64,000 nucleotides of DNA from Bacteroidaceae bacterium (GCA_017529865.1 JAFXNA010000021.1:1-64000); one strand, 5' to 3'; counted from the first letter of the stretch, positions 1 to 9,586 are shown. The notes: a model not told the origin generated them from the letters alone. A program made the numbers and translations.

Positions 1-36
1 ATGGTAAATGGTAAATGATTAAATGGTAAATGAAAG
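1..36 (+). repeat. AT-rich leader with tandem AAATGGTAAATG units
   Basis: Three close copies of the string ATGGTAAATG stand directly before the first small gene. The same kind of leader (GTAAAT, then AGA, then ATG) recurs before thyA, the GGGtGRT gene, the DUF3160 gene and a tolC gene in this window. It may help ribosome loading in an organism without Shine-Dalgarno sites; that is inference. Confidence 0.5.
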
Positions 37-132
37 ATGGACGAAGGAAAGAAAAAGGTGATTGCAGAAGTGATACGCTTCATCATCACAGTACTTGGTG
101 CCCTCCTCGGCACATCGGCGCTACAGTCATGA
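37..132 (+). CDS. smalltalk family small membrane protein
   Basis: This 31-codon frame encodes a short charged head (MDEGKKK) followed by one hydrophobic segment (about residues 8-28) and ends in SALQS. Size and layout match the Bacteroidetes smalltalk family, tiny single-span proteins of unknown role. In that family the gene is usually found beside an HU-type DNA-binding protein gene and an N-acetylmuramoyl-L-alanine amidase gene; neither is inside the window, although an upstream neighbour would be off the left edge. The ATG at 37 is chosen because the preceding ATGs run straight into stops. It is too short for normal ORF finding. The recognition rests on size, hydrophobic pattern and taxon. 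Confidence 0.6.
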   Translation: MDEGKKKVIAEVIRFIITVLGALLGTSALQS

Positions 133-441
133 GCCTCCTCCTACTCCCCCTCAGGGGGGAGGGTTTTATAGCCTTACCCTAAGGAAGGGCTTACAGCCCC
201 CTCAGTCTTCCCCCTACGGGGGACTGAGGGGGGACAAGAACGGATTTCTCCCCCTTCGCGCTCCCCCCAAGGGGAGAGAAGGGAGAGGGATGGGGAGAGG
301 CTTTGAGTCGGGCAAATTGCTCGACTCTTTTTATGACTTGTGACTTTGAGAAAACTTGCCGTAAGGCAAACGAGAAAACTCGACATAGTCAAATTTAATG
401 ACGGAATTGGGTTAAAACAAAAAAAAATTGACATTTATTGA
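133..441. repeat. Non-coding spacer with C/G-rich palindromes
   Basis: No gene is visible. The stretch holds three palindromic C-rich/G-rich blocks: about 139-164, a strong hairpin at 197-233 (CCCCCTCAGTC against GACTGAGGGGG with a nested CCCCC/GGGGG stem), and about 255-297. The middle hairpin could end transcription from the smalltalk gene. The blocks belong to the family of CTCCCC...GGGGAG elements found in many spacers of this window. After about 300 the sequence becomes AT-rich up to the promoter. Confidence 0.6.
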
Positions 442-471
442 TTGGCGAATCATCTTTTTTTCTTAACTTTG
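442..471 (+). promoter_or_regulatory. Bacteroidetes-type promoter of the DUF6057/S9 cassette
   Basis: TTGG at 442-445 and TAACTTTG at 464-471 are separated by 19 bases, matching the -33/-7 consensus. Transcription should begin near 476-479. A translation start at 442 is therefore unlikely. Confidence 0.7.
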
Positions 472-483
472 CACAATGAACAA

Positions 484-2430
484 ATGTTAAGGAAAATGAC
501 GAAAGGAAATACCACAAAACAGCGCAGAACGGAAACACGTAATCCGGATAAGCAGACTCAAACCAAACAGACACCAAAATATCTCACAGGAGGCAAATGG
601 CTCCCTGCTGTCTATGCAGTATTGTTTGCCATCTTTGCCTACTATATGTTGGCCATCAAGAACGCCGATTACCTCTACGCAGCCCAAGAGCACTCACTCT
701 TCCTGTTCGACAAGTCGTTCTTTGATATGCTGATGGTGAAGCCAGGTGCGCTGATGGCTTACTTAGGGTGCTTCTGCACTCAGTTCTTCCACGAACCGAT
801 CATGGGTGTCTGCATCCTCATAGCTATCTGGATCATTACTTATTTCCTTACCATCAAGGCGTTTAAGCTGAATGGTTGGTGGAGCGTGTTGGCACTCCTG
901 CCTATCGGTGCCCTACTCTGCTCGGAAACCATCATCGGTTATTGGCTCTACTACAACAAGAATCAAGGCTATTGGTTTGCTCCAAGCATTGCCCTGATGA
1001 TTAATATGCTGGCCATCTGGTTGTATCGCTGTTTCAAGGACCTCAACAAGTGGGCAGAGCTGGGTATGATCGTCGTGTGGTGTGTCGTTGGCTATTGGGC
1101 AACTGGTTGGTTGGGACTGGCTACCACCCTCGTGATGGGTCTGACTGGCATCACCAAGGCTCCCAAGAGTCGCATACTGCCTTTGCTGACAGCCATCATC
1201 TGTATTGTTGTCGTTCCTCTCATTGCCTACCAGTATTATTCACAGATGCGTATCGATGATGCCTGGTGGGTGGGAATGCCTATCTTTGAAACGGAGAACG
1301 TAGACGCCACTCGTCCCTGGTATCCGTTCATTGCCCTTATCGTCATTCTCCTCGTACTTGGTACGCTCTCGTTTACTACCAAGAAGATACTGCTGAAATC
1401 GAAGGAGACTTTCCTGCTGATTGGATTACAGCTGGTTTGTTTGGCATCCATCGTATGGTGTGAACTGGGCGCCGACTTCGACGACTACAACTATCACGCA
1501 GAATTCCGCATCTATCGTGCCATCGACGAGAACAGATGGCAAGATGCTCTTGACGAAGTGGCTGCCGTTCCAGGTGATCCCACACGTGAAATCATCATGT
1601 TGCGAGATGTTGCGTTGAACCGTTTGGGCAAGGCGGGCGACTATATGTTCAAGTACAACAACATGAGTATACCTCCTTACGTCTACGACTCGTTGGACGT
1701 ACACATGGCTCAGACCAACTCTCCGCTGGTGTATCTCAATTATTCACGTCTGAACTTCGCTACACGTTGGTGTATAGAGAACTCTGTAGAACACGGCTTC
1801 AGCAACGATAGCTATAAGATTCTGACTCGTTGTGCACTCGTAGCAGGAGAGTACGAACTGGCACGCAAATACATCAGTATTCTCAAGAAGACCCTGTACT
1901 ACAAGGAATGGGCTGAACGTTACGAGCCGATGCTCGAGAATCCCAAACTGATTGAGGAGTCGCCCGAGCTGTCGTTCATTCTGGAATACTACCGTCATTT
2001 CAGCAATATGCTCGATTCTGACGAAGGATTGGTTGAGATGTATCTGCTCAACTATTTCAGCAACACGATGAACAAGGACAGCAAACAGTTGCAGGTAACA
2101 ACCCTCAACTTTGCTGTGCAGAGTAAGGACATCGAGAAGTTCTGGCCTCGATTCTTCCTCTATGCCCACCTCCATCCAGGTGAGCCAATGCCTATCCACT
2201 ATCAGGAAGCTGCTTATCTCTATGGCAACTTGGAACATCAGGTCGACATCAGCACATTGCCTTTTGACCAGGAACGTATTGTCAACCGCTATGCATCGTT
2301 CCAGCAACTCTCTAACAGCTATGTACAACAAGGCAAGAGTGCTGAAGAAGTGGGCGAGCTCATGAAGCCCGCCTATGGTGACACCTTCTGGTGGTTCTAC
2401 TTCTTCTGCAGAGGTTTGAGTTCGTATTGA
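484..2430 (+). CDS. DUF6057-like multi-span membrane protein, copy 1
   Basis: The protein has about 649 residues. A Lys/Thr/Gln-rich head is followed by about 9-10 hydrophobic segments (roughly residues 40-330). A soluble C-terminal half rich in paired aromatic and charged residues looks TPR-like (SRLNFATRW, YELARKYISIL). It ends in YGDTFWWFYFF, nearly the same as the ending of the paralogue at 4035 (YGDTYWWYYYF). The layout fits the Bacteroidetes-only DUF6057 type, whose function is not known to me. ATG 484 is used because the promoter ends at 471; ATG 496, behind AAGGA, is equally possible, and a TTG at 442 is open in frame. It leads a cassette with a lipoprotein, a second copy of both genes and an S9 peptidase. 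Confidence 0.75.
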   Translation: MLRKMTKGNTTKQRRTETRNPDKQTQTKQTPKYLTGGKWLPAVYAVLFAIFAYYMLAIKNADYLYAAQEHSLFLFDKSFFDMLMVKPGALMAYLGCFCTQFFHEPIMGVCILIAIWIITYFLTIKAFKLNGWWSVLALLPIGALLCSETIIGYWLYYNKNQGYWFAPSIALMINMLAIWLYRCFKDLNKWAELGMIVVWCVVGYWATGWLGLATTLVMGLTGITKAPKSRILPLLTAIICIVVVPLIAYQYYSQMRIDDAWWVGMPIFETENVDATRPWYPFIALIVILLVLGTLSFTTKKILLKSKETFLLIGLQLVCLASIVWCELGADFDDYNYHAEFRIYRAIDENRWQDALDEVAAVPGDPTREIIMLRDVALNRLGKAGDYMFKYNNMSIPPYVYDSLDVHMAQTNSPLVYLNYSRLNFATRWCIENSVEHGFSNDSYKILTRCALVAGEYELARKYISILKKTLYYKEWAERYEPMLENPKLIEESPELSFILEYYRHFSNMLDSDEGLVEMYLLNYFSNTMNKDSKQLQVTTLNFAVQSKDIEKFWPRFFLYAHLHPGEPMPIHYQEAAYLYGNLEHQVDISTLPFDQERIVNRYASFQQLSNSYVQQGKSAEEVGELMKPAYGDTFWWFYFFCRGLSSY

Positions 2431-2518
2431 AAAAGCCTCTCCCCCGCCCTCCCCTCAAGGGAGGGAGCTAAGAAAGAGTGAAGAGTGAAAAATGAAAAGT
2501 GAAGCTAACAATTCGTAA
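2431..2518 (+). repeat. Spacer with CTCCCC/GGGAGG palindrome and GTGAA tract
   Basis: A palindrome of the CCCTCCC-CTCAA-GGGAGGG kind (about 2437-2468) is followed by four GTGAA/ATGAA units ending just before the ATG at 2519. The same two-part arrangement recurs at 40110-40195 and 43837-43905. It lies inside a probable operon, so the hairpin may lower read-through rather than end transcription. Confidence 0.55.
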
Positions 2519-4033
2519 ATGATGCAGCATACAAAATCCGTTCTCATCGTCGTGGTGCTCACCATCGTGCTCATCGCATGTGGCAGGCCAACGGTGCCCG
2601 ATTCCTATCAAACGGAGTCGAGGCCTCCGAAGGTGATGCCGGACTATACCGATGTGACGGTGCCTGCCAATATCTGTCCGCTGAATTTCAGGGTGTACGA
2701 ACCTGGTAAACAAGTGGCTGTACGCATCAGTGTGGGCGACCTCCAATATACCTATGGGGATGGGATGAAGGTGCTTATCGATGAAAATGAATGGAGCACA
2801 CTCTTAGAGAAAGCGAAGGGAGGAAACATGAAGGTGGAGGTGTTTGTAAACGAAGGCAACCAATGGAAAGCCTACCAGCCTTTCAGCATCCATGTAGCGA
2901 AGGAAGACATCGACCCGTATATCTCCTACCGACTTATCCAACCCTCGTACGTGGCGTATGGTCAGTTGGCGATTGCCCAGCGAAACCTCACCACCTACGA
3001 CGAGACGGACATCTACAATAATGCTTTGGTGATAACCCCTGAGACGGGTCAATGCATTAATTGCCATTCATATCAGAACTATCGGACTGACCACATGATG
3101 TTCCACATGCGTGAAGGACTTCCCGGCACAATGATCGTGGAAGGGAATCAACTGAAGAAAGTAGACCTGAAGACTCCTGAAATCATCTCCGCCGGTGTTT
3201 ATCCAGCATGGCATCCGACGCAGAACCTCATTGCCTTCTCTACCAATCTCATCGGTCAGAGTTTCCACACGAAGGATATAGCGAAGGTTGAGGTGCAAGA
3301 CAAAGAGAGCGACCTCATTCTCTATGATGTGACAAAGGACGAAGTGTTCACCGTCTCCAACGACTCCAATGAACTGGAGACATTCCCCACTTGGTCGGCT
3401 GATGGCAACACGTTGTATTATTGTTCGGCTCACTTCGAATACGAGAACGACAGCCTGAAAGACGCAGAAATCATTAACGACTATCGCAATCTGCACTATA
3501 ACATCTACGCAAGAGACTTCAACCAGCAGACCCACGAATTTGGCGAAAGACGTCTCATCTATGATGCTGCAAGTGAAAACAAGAGTGCTACCCTACCCCG
3601 TGTGTCGCCCGACGGGAAATATATGGTGTTCTCGTTAGGCAATTTCGGTTGTTTCCATGTGTGGCACGCCGAGGCCGACATCTGGTTGCTCAATCTTGAA
3701 ACGTTGGAGGCTCAGAATCTGGAAGCCCTCAACAGCGAACGCTCGGACAGCTATCCTTCGTTCTCGAGCAATGGGCGTTGGATCATGACCGCCTCACGAC
3801 GTGACGACAACAACTACACACGTCCCTATATTGCCTATTTCGATGCTCAGGGAACGTGTCATAAAGCATTTGAGTTGCCACAACGCGACCCTGAGTTTTA
3901 TACCCTGTTCCTGCGTTCTTTCAACCGTCCTGAGTTCATGACTGAGCCTGTGGGCATTACGCCAGAGCAGTTTGCCGCAGAGGCAAAGAAGGATGCCAGG
4001 AAAGTGAAATACAAAACCGCTCCAAACGACTAA
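2519..4033 (+). CDS. TolB/PD40-like beta-propeller lipoprotein with CXXCH, copy 1
   Basis: The protein has 504 residues. An SPII signal (hydrophobic residues 8-20, lipobox LIAC) predicts an outer-membrane or periplasmic lipoprotein. An N-terminal beta-rich domain ends near residue 160. CINCH at residues 179-183 is a CXXCH heme-c-type motif. TolB/PD40-type repeats follow (AWHPTQNLIAFS, TWSADGNTLYY, RVSPDGKYMVFS, SFSSNGRWIMTASRR). The C-terminal part (LPQRDPEFYTLF.RSFNRPEFM) is shared with the paralogue at 5700. Only one base separates its stop from the next gene, so cotranscription is likely. Whether heme is bound is unknown; the motif could instead hold a disulfide or metal. The specific function is not recognised. 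Confidence 0.75.
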   Translation: MMQHTKSVLIVVVLTIVLIACGRPTVPDSYQTESRPPKVMPDYTDVTVPANICPLNFRVYEPGKQVAVRISVGDLQYTYGDGMKVLIDENEWSTLLEKAKGGNMKVEVFVNEGNQWKAYQPFSIHVAKEDIDPYISYRLIQPSYVAYGQLAIAQRNLTTYDETDIYNNALVITPETGQCINCHSYQNYRTDHMMFHMREGLPGTMIVEGNQLKKVDLKTPEIISAGVYPAWHPTQNLIAFSTNLIGQSFHTKDIAKVEVQDKESDLILYDVTKDEVFTVSNDSNELETFPTWSADGNTLYYCSAHFEYENDSLKDAEIINDYRNLHYNIYARDFNQQTHEFGERRLIYDAASENKSATLPRVSPDGKYMVFSLGNFGCFHVWHAEADIWLLNLETLEAQNLEALNSERSDSYPSFSSNGRWIMTASRRDDNNYTRPYIAYFDAQGTCHKAFELPQRDPEFYTLFLRSFNRPEFMTEPVGITPEQFAAEAKKDARKVKYKTAPND

Positions 4034-4034
4034 G

Positions 4035-5675
4035 ATGAAGAAAGCAATCTATACACTCCTGTTTCCTTTGGCAGCATATCTCATTCTGCTACTCCACGCT
4101 GATTATCTTCATGCGGTGGCAGAGTGCGATATGTTCATCAGCGGACAGGCATTCTTCGAGGAGACCCTTCGTACGCAAGGCGGTTTGTGGACTTGGTTGG
4201 GCTGCTATCTCACTCAGTTCTTCACGTACCCTTGGTTGGGTGCAATGATCATCGTAGCCATCTGGACAGCTACTTATTTCCTGCTCGTCGATGCCTTCCG
4301 ACTCAAGGGTTGGCAATGTCTGCTGGCGTGGATACCTGTCTTTGCATTGCTGGTTTCGGTGGTCGACATCGGCTACTGGATGTACTACATCAAGATGCCC
4401 GGCTACTGGTTCTCACAAAGTGTCAGCTTCTTTGCAGCCGTCCTGACCACTTGGATTGTTGTCAGGCTCATCCGACTTGTATGGAACAAAGATGTCGCTT
4501 GGATTGTCTTCATCATCGCCTATTTCGCCATGTTGCAGCAGTTCCCTGTGTTCTATCATCGTAATTATGAAAATCACCTGCTTCAGATACCGTTCATCGT
4601 GGCACCAGTATCGGTGGTATTGCTCTCATTGGTACGACTCATCAAATGGCAACCACACATGAAGTGGGCTACGGAAATCGTGACCTTCATCGCACTCATT
4701 GCATTCTCAGCTACCGCCTATCTGCTTTCGTTCCGCAACACTAACTTCCAAGCAGAAATCCGTATGCAGAAGGCAATAGAGGCTTGCGAGTGGGACGACG
4801 TGATTGAAGAAGCAAAGGCTGCGAAGAACCCTACCAGCCTCATGGTATTGTTCAAGAATATTGCATTGATGCATACCGACCGTCTGACGGAGATGTTCAA
4901 GACCAACAACTGCGGATGCCTGCCCGATACAGGCGACTCGCTGACGGTGAGAATGGCCCAGATAGCCGGTCCACTCATCTACTACCATTTCGGACAGCTC
5001 AACTATGCTTATCGCTGGGCGATGGAAAACAATGTGCAGTATTGTCTGCAGGCTCGCAATTTGAAGATGATGGCTCGTTGTGCCATTATGAATCATGAGT
5101 TCGACGTAGCAGCGAAGTATCTGACAATACTGAGCAAATCGACCTTCAACAAGTCGTGGGTGAAGGAACACGAACCGATGTTGCGCTTTGCCGACAAACT
5201 TCGGGAGAGCAAGGAATATAGCTACATTGCTCCGTTGCTGAACGAGGACGTCAATATGCTGGACTATGACAACAGTCTGCCCGAACAATGGATTCTAAGT
5301 CACTACGCCGACTTGGTGAATACCAAGAACCGGAAACAAGACAATGTGGCTCTCTGTGCCTCGTTGTGGCTCAAGGACGAATATGCCTTCTGCATTCAGT
5401 TCTACAACTACAACAAGAACTACCCAGGGGAGGCTGTTCCCGAGTTGTATCAGCAGGCGGCTCTCCTCATGGGCACATCTGAGAATTCGCCCATCAACCT
5501 CGACAATTTCCCCTTTGACCAACTCATCCTGACTCGCTTCGACAACTTCAACAGCGACTACGGATCGATGAGCAACATGGGCATTCAACATAAAGAAATA
5601 GGTACGCGCATGCGCGAAGTGTATGGCGACACCTATTGGTGGTATTATTATTTTGGAGATTTCAAAGCATATTAA
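4035..5675 (+). CDS. DUF6057-like multi-span membrane protein, copy 2
   Basis: This 546-residue paralogue of the gene at 484 lacks the long polar N-terminal head. It starts directly with a hydrophobic segment and has about 9-10 spans up to residue 240. A soluble C-terminal region shares landmarks with copy 1 (FRNTNFQAEIR against NYHAEFRIYRA; YLTILSKSTF.KSW against YISILKKTLYYKEW; FPFDQLILTRF against LPFDQERIVNR). It starts one base after the preceding stop. The divergence between copies indicates an old duplication of the membrane protein plus lipoprotein unit, not a recent one. Molecular role unknown; a membrane partner for the adjacent propeller lipoprotein is inferred from synteny. Confidence 0.75.
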   Translation: MKKAIYTLLFPLAAYLILLLHADYLHAVAECDMFISGQAFFEETLRTQGGLWTWLGCYLTQFFTYPWLGAMIIVAIWTATYFLLVDAFRLKGWQCLLAWIPVFALLVSVVDIGYWMYYIKMPGYWFSQSVSFFAAVLTTWIVVRLIRLVWNKDVAWIVFIIAYFAMLQQFPVFYHRNYENHLLQIPFIVAPVSVVLLSLVRLIKWQPHMKWATEIVTFIALIAFSATAYLLSFRNTNFQAEIRMQKAIEACEWDDVIEEAKAAKNPTSLMVLFKNIALMHTDRLTEMFKTNNCGCLPDTGDSLTVRMAQIAGPLIYYHFGQLNYAYRWAMENNVQYCLQARNLKMMARCAIMNHEFDVAAKYLTILSKSTFNKSWVKEHEPMLRFADKLRESKEYSYIAPLLNEDVNMLDYDNSLPEQWILSHYADLVNTKNRKQDNVALCASLWLKDEYAFCIQFYNYNKNYPGEAVPELYQQAALLMGTSENSPINLDNFPFDQLILTRFDNFNSDYGSMSNMGIQHKEIGTRMREVYGDTYWWYYYFGDFKAY

Positions 5676-5699
5676 CTCAAACATACAAATTTCATCGTT

Positions 5700-7259
5700 A
5701 TGAAGAGAACACTATACATGGTCATCCTCGCAATGGCATTCGTAGCCTGTACGAATCATCCCAAGGTACCTGGAAACTTCGAATCGGTCGGTTTACTGCC
5801 CGACATCTATCCCGATTATAAAGAAGTGGTCGTTCCACCCAACATTGCTCCGCTGAATTTCCGCATCGAAGGCAATGTCACCGATTGTGTGGCCCGGTTT
5901 ACACTACCCGACAACAGCACAATCACATTCGGTTCGGACAACAAGGTGCTGATTGACGAGAGCGACTGGCACGACATGCTGGCAGCAGCTCAGGGCAAAA
6001 GCCTCAAGGTGGAGGTGTTTGCGTGCGAGAACGGAAGCTGGAAGGCATACGAGCCTTTCGAAATCTATGTAGCCAACGAGGAAATCGACCCGTATATCTC
6101 CTACCGTCTCATCTTCCCTTCGTATGTGGCTTACGAGATGCTGAGCATCAGTCAGCGTAACCTCACCAACTTCGACGAGACCGACATCTACAACAACATG
6201 ATTATCTCGGGCGAGAAAGACGGACAATGTATCAACTGTCACTCGTATCAGAACTACGAGACGAAGAACATGCAGTTCCACATGCGTCAGGGACACGGAG
6301 GAACGATGCTGGTAATGAACAATGTGCCCCAGAAGATTGACCTGAAGACCGACTCAACCATCAGCGCCGGAGTCTATCCTGCCTGGCACCCTACCCTGCC
6401 GCTCATTGCCTACTCCACCAACCACACTGGTCAGAGTTTCCACACACGCAGCAAGGCAAAGATTGAGGTACAGGACTCTGAGAGCGACATCATCCTCTAC
6501 GACATCGAGAAGAACGAGGTGCGCCTCATCAGTGCTGAGCCAAACGAACTGGAGTGCTTCCCTACCTGGACTCCCGACGGCAAGTATCTCTACTTCTGTT
6601 CCGCTCATTTCGAACGTCAGATGGCCGATTCGATTCCTATCACAGGCGAGATGATTGAGCGCTATCAGGATATCCGTTACAACATATACCGCAAGGAGTT
6701 CGATGCGAAGAAACTGGCTTTCGGACCTACGGAACTTGTCTACGATGCAGCAGCAGACAGCATGAGTGCCACCTTCCCACGTATCAGCCCCGACGGCCGC
6801 TACCTGCTTGCTGGTGTTGGTTCCTTCGGATGCTTCCATGTATGGCATCCCGATGCCGACCTCTACCTGATGGACCTGCAAAGCAAGGATATGCGCAAGC
6901 TGGAGAATGTGAACAGCCAGTATGCAGAAAGTTATCACAACTGGTCGAGCAACGGCCGCTGGATGATTTTCATCAGCCGACGTGATGACAGCAACTTCTC
7001 ACGTCTCTACATCGCCTACTTCGACAAAGACGGCAAGGCTCATAAGGCTTTCGCACTCCCTCAACGCGACCCCGACTTCTACACCTACTTCATGCGCAGC
7101 TACAACGTACCTGAATTTATGAAGGAGCCTGTAAAGGTCACTCCGCAGGAGTTTGCCAGCGAAGCCCGCAAGCCTGCAAAGAAGGCCACCTACGTATCGA
7201 CTGATGCCCACTCGGGTGCATCCGTTCAGAACCAAGAGGCAAAACATACAGTAAACTAA
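5700..7259 (+). CDS. TolB/PD40-like beta-propeller lipoprotein with CXXCH, copy 2
   Basis: This 519-residue paralogue of the protein at 2519 has an SPII signal with lipobox FVAC, CINCH at residues 177-181 followed by the same SYQNY, and the same propeller blades (AWHPTLPLIAYS, TWTPDGKYLYFCSAHF, RISPDGRYLLAG, NWSSNGRWMIFISRR). The C-terminus is longer, with a Lys/Ala-rich tail. It lies 24 bases after the membrane protein and 11 before the S9 peptidase. Conservation of both cysteines and the histidine between two diverged copies suggests that they matter. Other TolB-like proteins of Bacteroidetes lack such a motif, so a redox or heme role is an inference only. Confidence 0.75.
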   Translation: MKRTLYMVILAMAFVACTNHPKVPGNFESVGLLPDIYPDYKEVVVPPNIAPLNFRIEGNVTDCVARFTLPDNSTITFGSDNKVLIDESDWHDMLAAAQGKSLKVEVFACENGSWKAYEPFEIYVANEEIDPYISYRLIFPSYVAYEMLSISQRNLTNFDETDIYNNMIISGEKDGQCINCHSYQNYETKNMQFHMRQGHGGTMLVMNNVPQKIDLKTDSTISAGVYPAWHPTLPLIAYSTNHTGQSFHTRSKAKIEVQDSESDIILYDIEKNEVRLISAEPNELECFPTWTPDGKYLYFCSAHFERQMADSIPITGEMIERYQDIRYNIYRKEFDAKKLAFGPTELVYDAAADSMSATFPRISPDGRYLLAGVGSFGCFHVWHPDADLYLMDLQSKDMRKLENVNSQYAESYHNWSSNGRWMIFISRRDDSNFSRLYIAYFDKDGKAHKAFALPQRDPDFYTYFMRSYNVPEFMKEPVKVTPQEFASEARKPAKKATYVSTDAHSGASVQNQEAKHTVN

Positions 7260-7270
7260 AAATAAAAATC

Positions 7271-9586
7271 ATGAAAAGAACATTCGCCCTTATTACAACC
7301 ATCGCCTGTGCTGTCACCATCATGGCACAAGGCACATTAGCCGACTACCAACGCGCCTACAACATAGGCAGCCGCTATGCTGGCAAAACCTCCAATTCAG
7401 TCCTGCAATCACATTTCGTCATCAACGACGAAGTGGGCAAGCAGATGTGGTACACCGTCTATGGCTCCAATGGTGGAGCTGTAGATACGAAATACTACCT
7501 CGTAGACCTGAAGACCAACAAGACAACCCCGATGTTCGACAATGACAAATTGCGTCAGCAGATAAGCGAGCAGTTAGGAAAACCAGCTCAGCGCCTCGTC
7601 GATTCCACCCCTACGCTCTACAAGAACGAGGACGGGCATCTGGGCGTGAAGTTTGTCAGCAACGCCTACAACTGGACTTATGACACACAGACCGGAACGC
7701 TAGTAAAAGGCGATTCTCTGCGCATGGAACGTGGCGGCGATCGTGGTCAATGGGGACGCGGTCCTCAGGGCGGCCAGCAGCGCCGATGGTCGGAAGTAGA
7801 TGATCAGCGTGGACGTACAGCCCGATTCGGTGACAGTAAGTTGCAGATTTACGGCAAGGACAACAACCTCTACCTTCGCAACACTGAGACCAACGAAGAG
7901 ACAGCCCTCACGACCGATGGCAACGAGCAGTTCTACTACTCCTCATGGGGCAGTTTCTCAACAGACGGCAAGTACTATGCAACGGTGAAAATCAAACCTG
8001 CTCCCAAGCGATATATCACCTACGTCAACTCATCGCCTACCGACCAGGTGCAGCCTAAGTACTACAACATCGAATATGCCAAGCCTGGCGACTCGCTCGA
8101 CTATCGTGTACCAGTAGTGATTAACCTTGAGACCCGCCAGATGACGGTGGCCGACGATGCCCTCTTCCACAGCCAATACGAGCTGTCAACCCCTCGCTGG
8201 GACCGGGATGCACACACTTTCACCTTCTCATTCAACGAACGCGGACACAAGACCTATCGCATCCTTGAAATGAATGCCGAGACAGGTGTCGTACGCCCTA
8301 TCATCGAGGAAAAAGAAAAGAAATACATCGCCTGGACACGTCTGAGCCGACGCGATGTGAACGAAGGCAAGCAGATCATCTGGTTCAGCGAGCGCGACCG
8401 CTACGGACACCTTTACCTCTACGACCGCGCAACAGGCAAGGTCATCAACCAAATCACCAAGGGAAAATTCTATGTGCGCCGCATTGTTGACATCGACGAG
8501 AAAAACAAGCTTATCTACTTCACAGCCAACGGCGAGGGTCTGCCAAAGAGCAATCCGAACGAAGACCCCTACAACATCCACTACTGCCGTGTGCAGTTCA
8601 ACGGCAAGGGATTCGTTGACCTCACACCCGAGGAAGGCAACCACAGCGTCACCTTCAACGAGGACAAGTCGTATCTGGTCGACACCTACTCAACGGTTGA
8701 AAATCCGCCTGTAACGGTGCTTCGCGAAGGCAAGAGCGGCAAGATTATGCAGACACTGGGCACACTCGACATCAGCAAGCTGAAAGAGGCAGGATGGCGT
8801 GCTCCTGAAGTGTTCGTAGCCAAGGGTCGTGACGGAGTGACCGACATCTGGGGCATCATACAAAGACCTTCGAACTTCGACCCATCGAAGAAATATCCAA
8901 TCATCGAGTACATCTACTCAGGTCCAGGCGACCAGTATGTGCCGAAGACCTTCCAAGTGACCAACAGCCTCAGTGCACTGGCCGAACTCGGCTTCATCGT
9001 GGTTCAGATGGACGGTATGAGCACCTCATGGCGCAGCAAGGACTTCGAAGAGGTGTGCTACAAGAACCTTGCCGACGCAGGCTTCCCCGACCGCAAACTG
9101 TGGATTAAGGCCGCTGCCGAGAAATACCCGTATATGGACCTCGACCGCGTAGGCATCTACGGATGCTCGGCAGGTGGTCAGGAATCGCTCGCAGCCCTTC
9201 TCTTCCACGGCGACTTCTACAAGGCCGCCTACTCTGCCTGTGGATGTCACGACAACCGTATGGACAAGATCTGGTGGAACGAGCAGTGGATGGGCTATCC
9301 GCTCGACGAATCGTACATTGCCAGCAGCAACACGGAGCATATTGCGAACCTTAAGGGCAAACTGATGCTTCTGGTGGGCGAATTGGACGACAATGTCGAC
9401 CCGTCGTCGACCTTCCAAGTGGTCAACCAGCTCATCAAACACAACAAGGACTTTGAATTCATCTACCTGCCTGGCGAACGTCACACCATGGGCGGCACCT
9501 ACGGCACTCATAAGATGTACGACTTCTTCGTGAAGAACTTCCTCGGCGTGGAGCCACCCGCTTGGAGCGAACTCGAACGAAAATAA
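7271..9586 (+). CDS. S9 family prolyl oligopeptidase, DPP-IV type
   Basis: The protein has 771 residues with a Sec signal peptide (cleavage near MAQG). An N-terminal DPP-IV-like beta-propeller (about 40-500) precedes an alpha/beta-hydrolase domain. The probable triad is Ser633 in YGCSAGGQ, Asp706 or Asp707 in GELDDNVD, and His738 in GERHTMGG, spaced as in dipeptidyl peptidase IV. The family usually has GWSYGG around the serine, so GCSAGG is a variant. It should cleave dipeptides, often after proline, from peptides in the periplasm or at the cell surface. A Gly/Arg/Gln-rich insert lies near residues 155-175. It is the last gene of the cassette that begins at 484. Confidence 0.9.
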   Translation: MKRTFALITTIACAVTIMAQGTLADYQRAYNIGSRYAGKTSNSVLQSHFVINDEVGKQMWYTVYGSNGGAVDTKYYLVDLKTNKTTPMFDNDKLRQQISEQLGKPAQRLVDSTPTLYKNEDGHLGVKFVSNAYNWTYDTQTGTLVKGDSLRMERGGDRGQWGRGPQGGQQRRWSEVDDQRGRTARFGDSKLQIYGKDNNLYLRNTETNEETALTTDGNEQFYYSSWGSFSTDGKYYATVKIKPAPKRYITYVNSSPTDQVQPKYYNIEYAKPGDSLDYRVPVVINLETRQMTVADDALFHSQYELSTPRWDRDAHTFTFSFNERGHKTYRILEMNAETGVVRPIIEEKEKKYIAWTRLSRRDVNEGKQIIWFSERDRYGHLYLYDRATGKVINQITKGKFYVRRIVDIDEKNKLIYFTANGEGLPKSNPNEDPYNIHYCRVQFNGKGFVDLTPEEGNHSVTFNEDKSYLVDTYSTVENPPVTVLREGKSGKIMQTLGTLDISKLKEAGWRAPEVFVAKGRDGVTDIWGIIQRPSNFDPSKKYPIIEYIYSGPGDQYVPKTFQVTNSLSALAELGFIVVQMDGMSTSWRSKDFEEVCYKNLADAGFPDRKLWIKAAAEKYPYMDLDRVGIYGCSAGGQESLAALLFHGDFYKAAYSACGCHDNRMDKIWWNEQWMGYPLDESYIASSNTEHIANLKGKLMLLVGELDDNVDPSSTFQVVNQLIKHNKDFEFIYLPGERHTMGGTYGTHKMYDFFVKNFLGVEPPAWSELERK

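Noticed and set aside
1744..2331. 195-codon antisense frame within the first membrane-protein gene
   Set aside because: Shadow of the coding strand; no start signals, no known motif.
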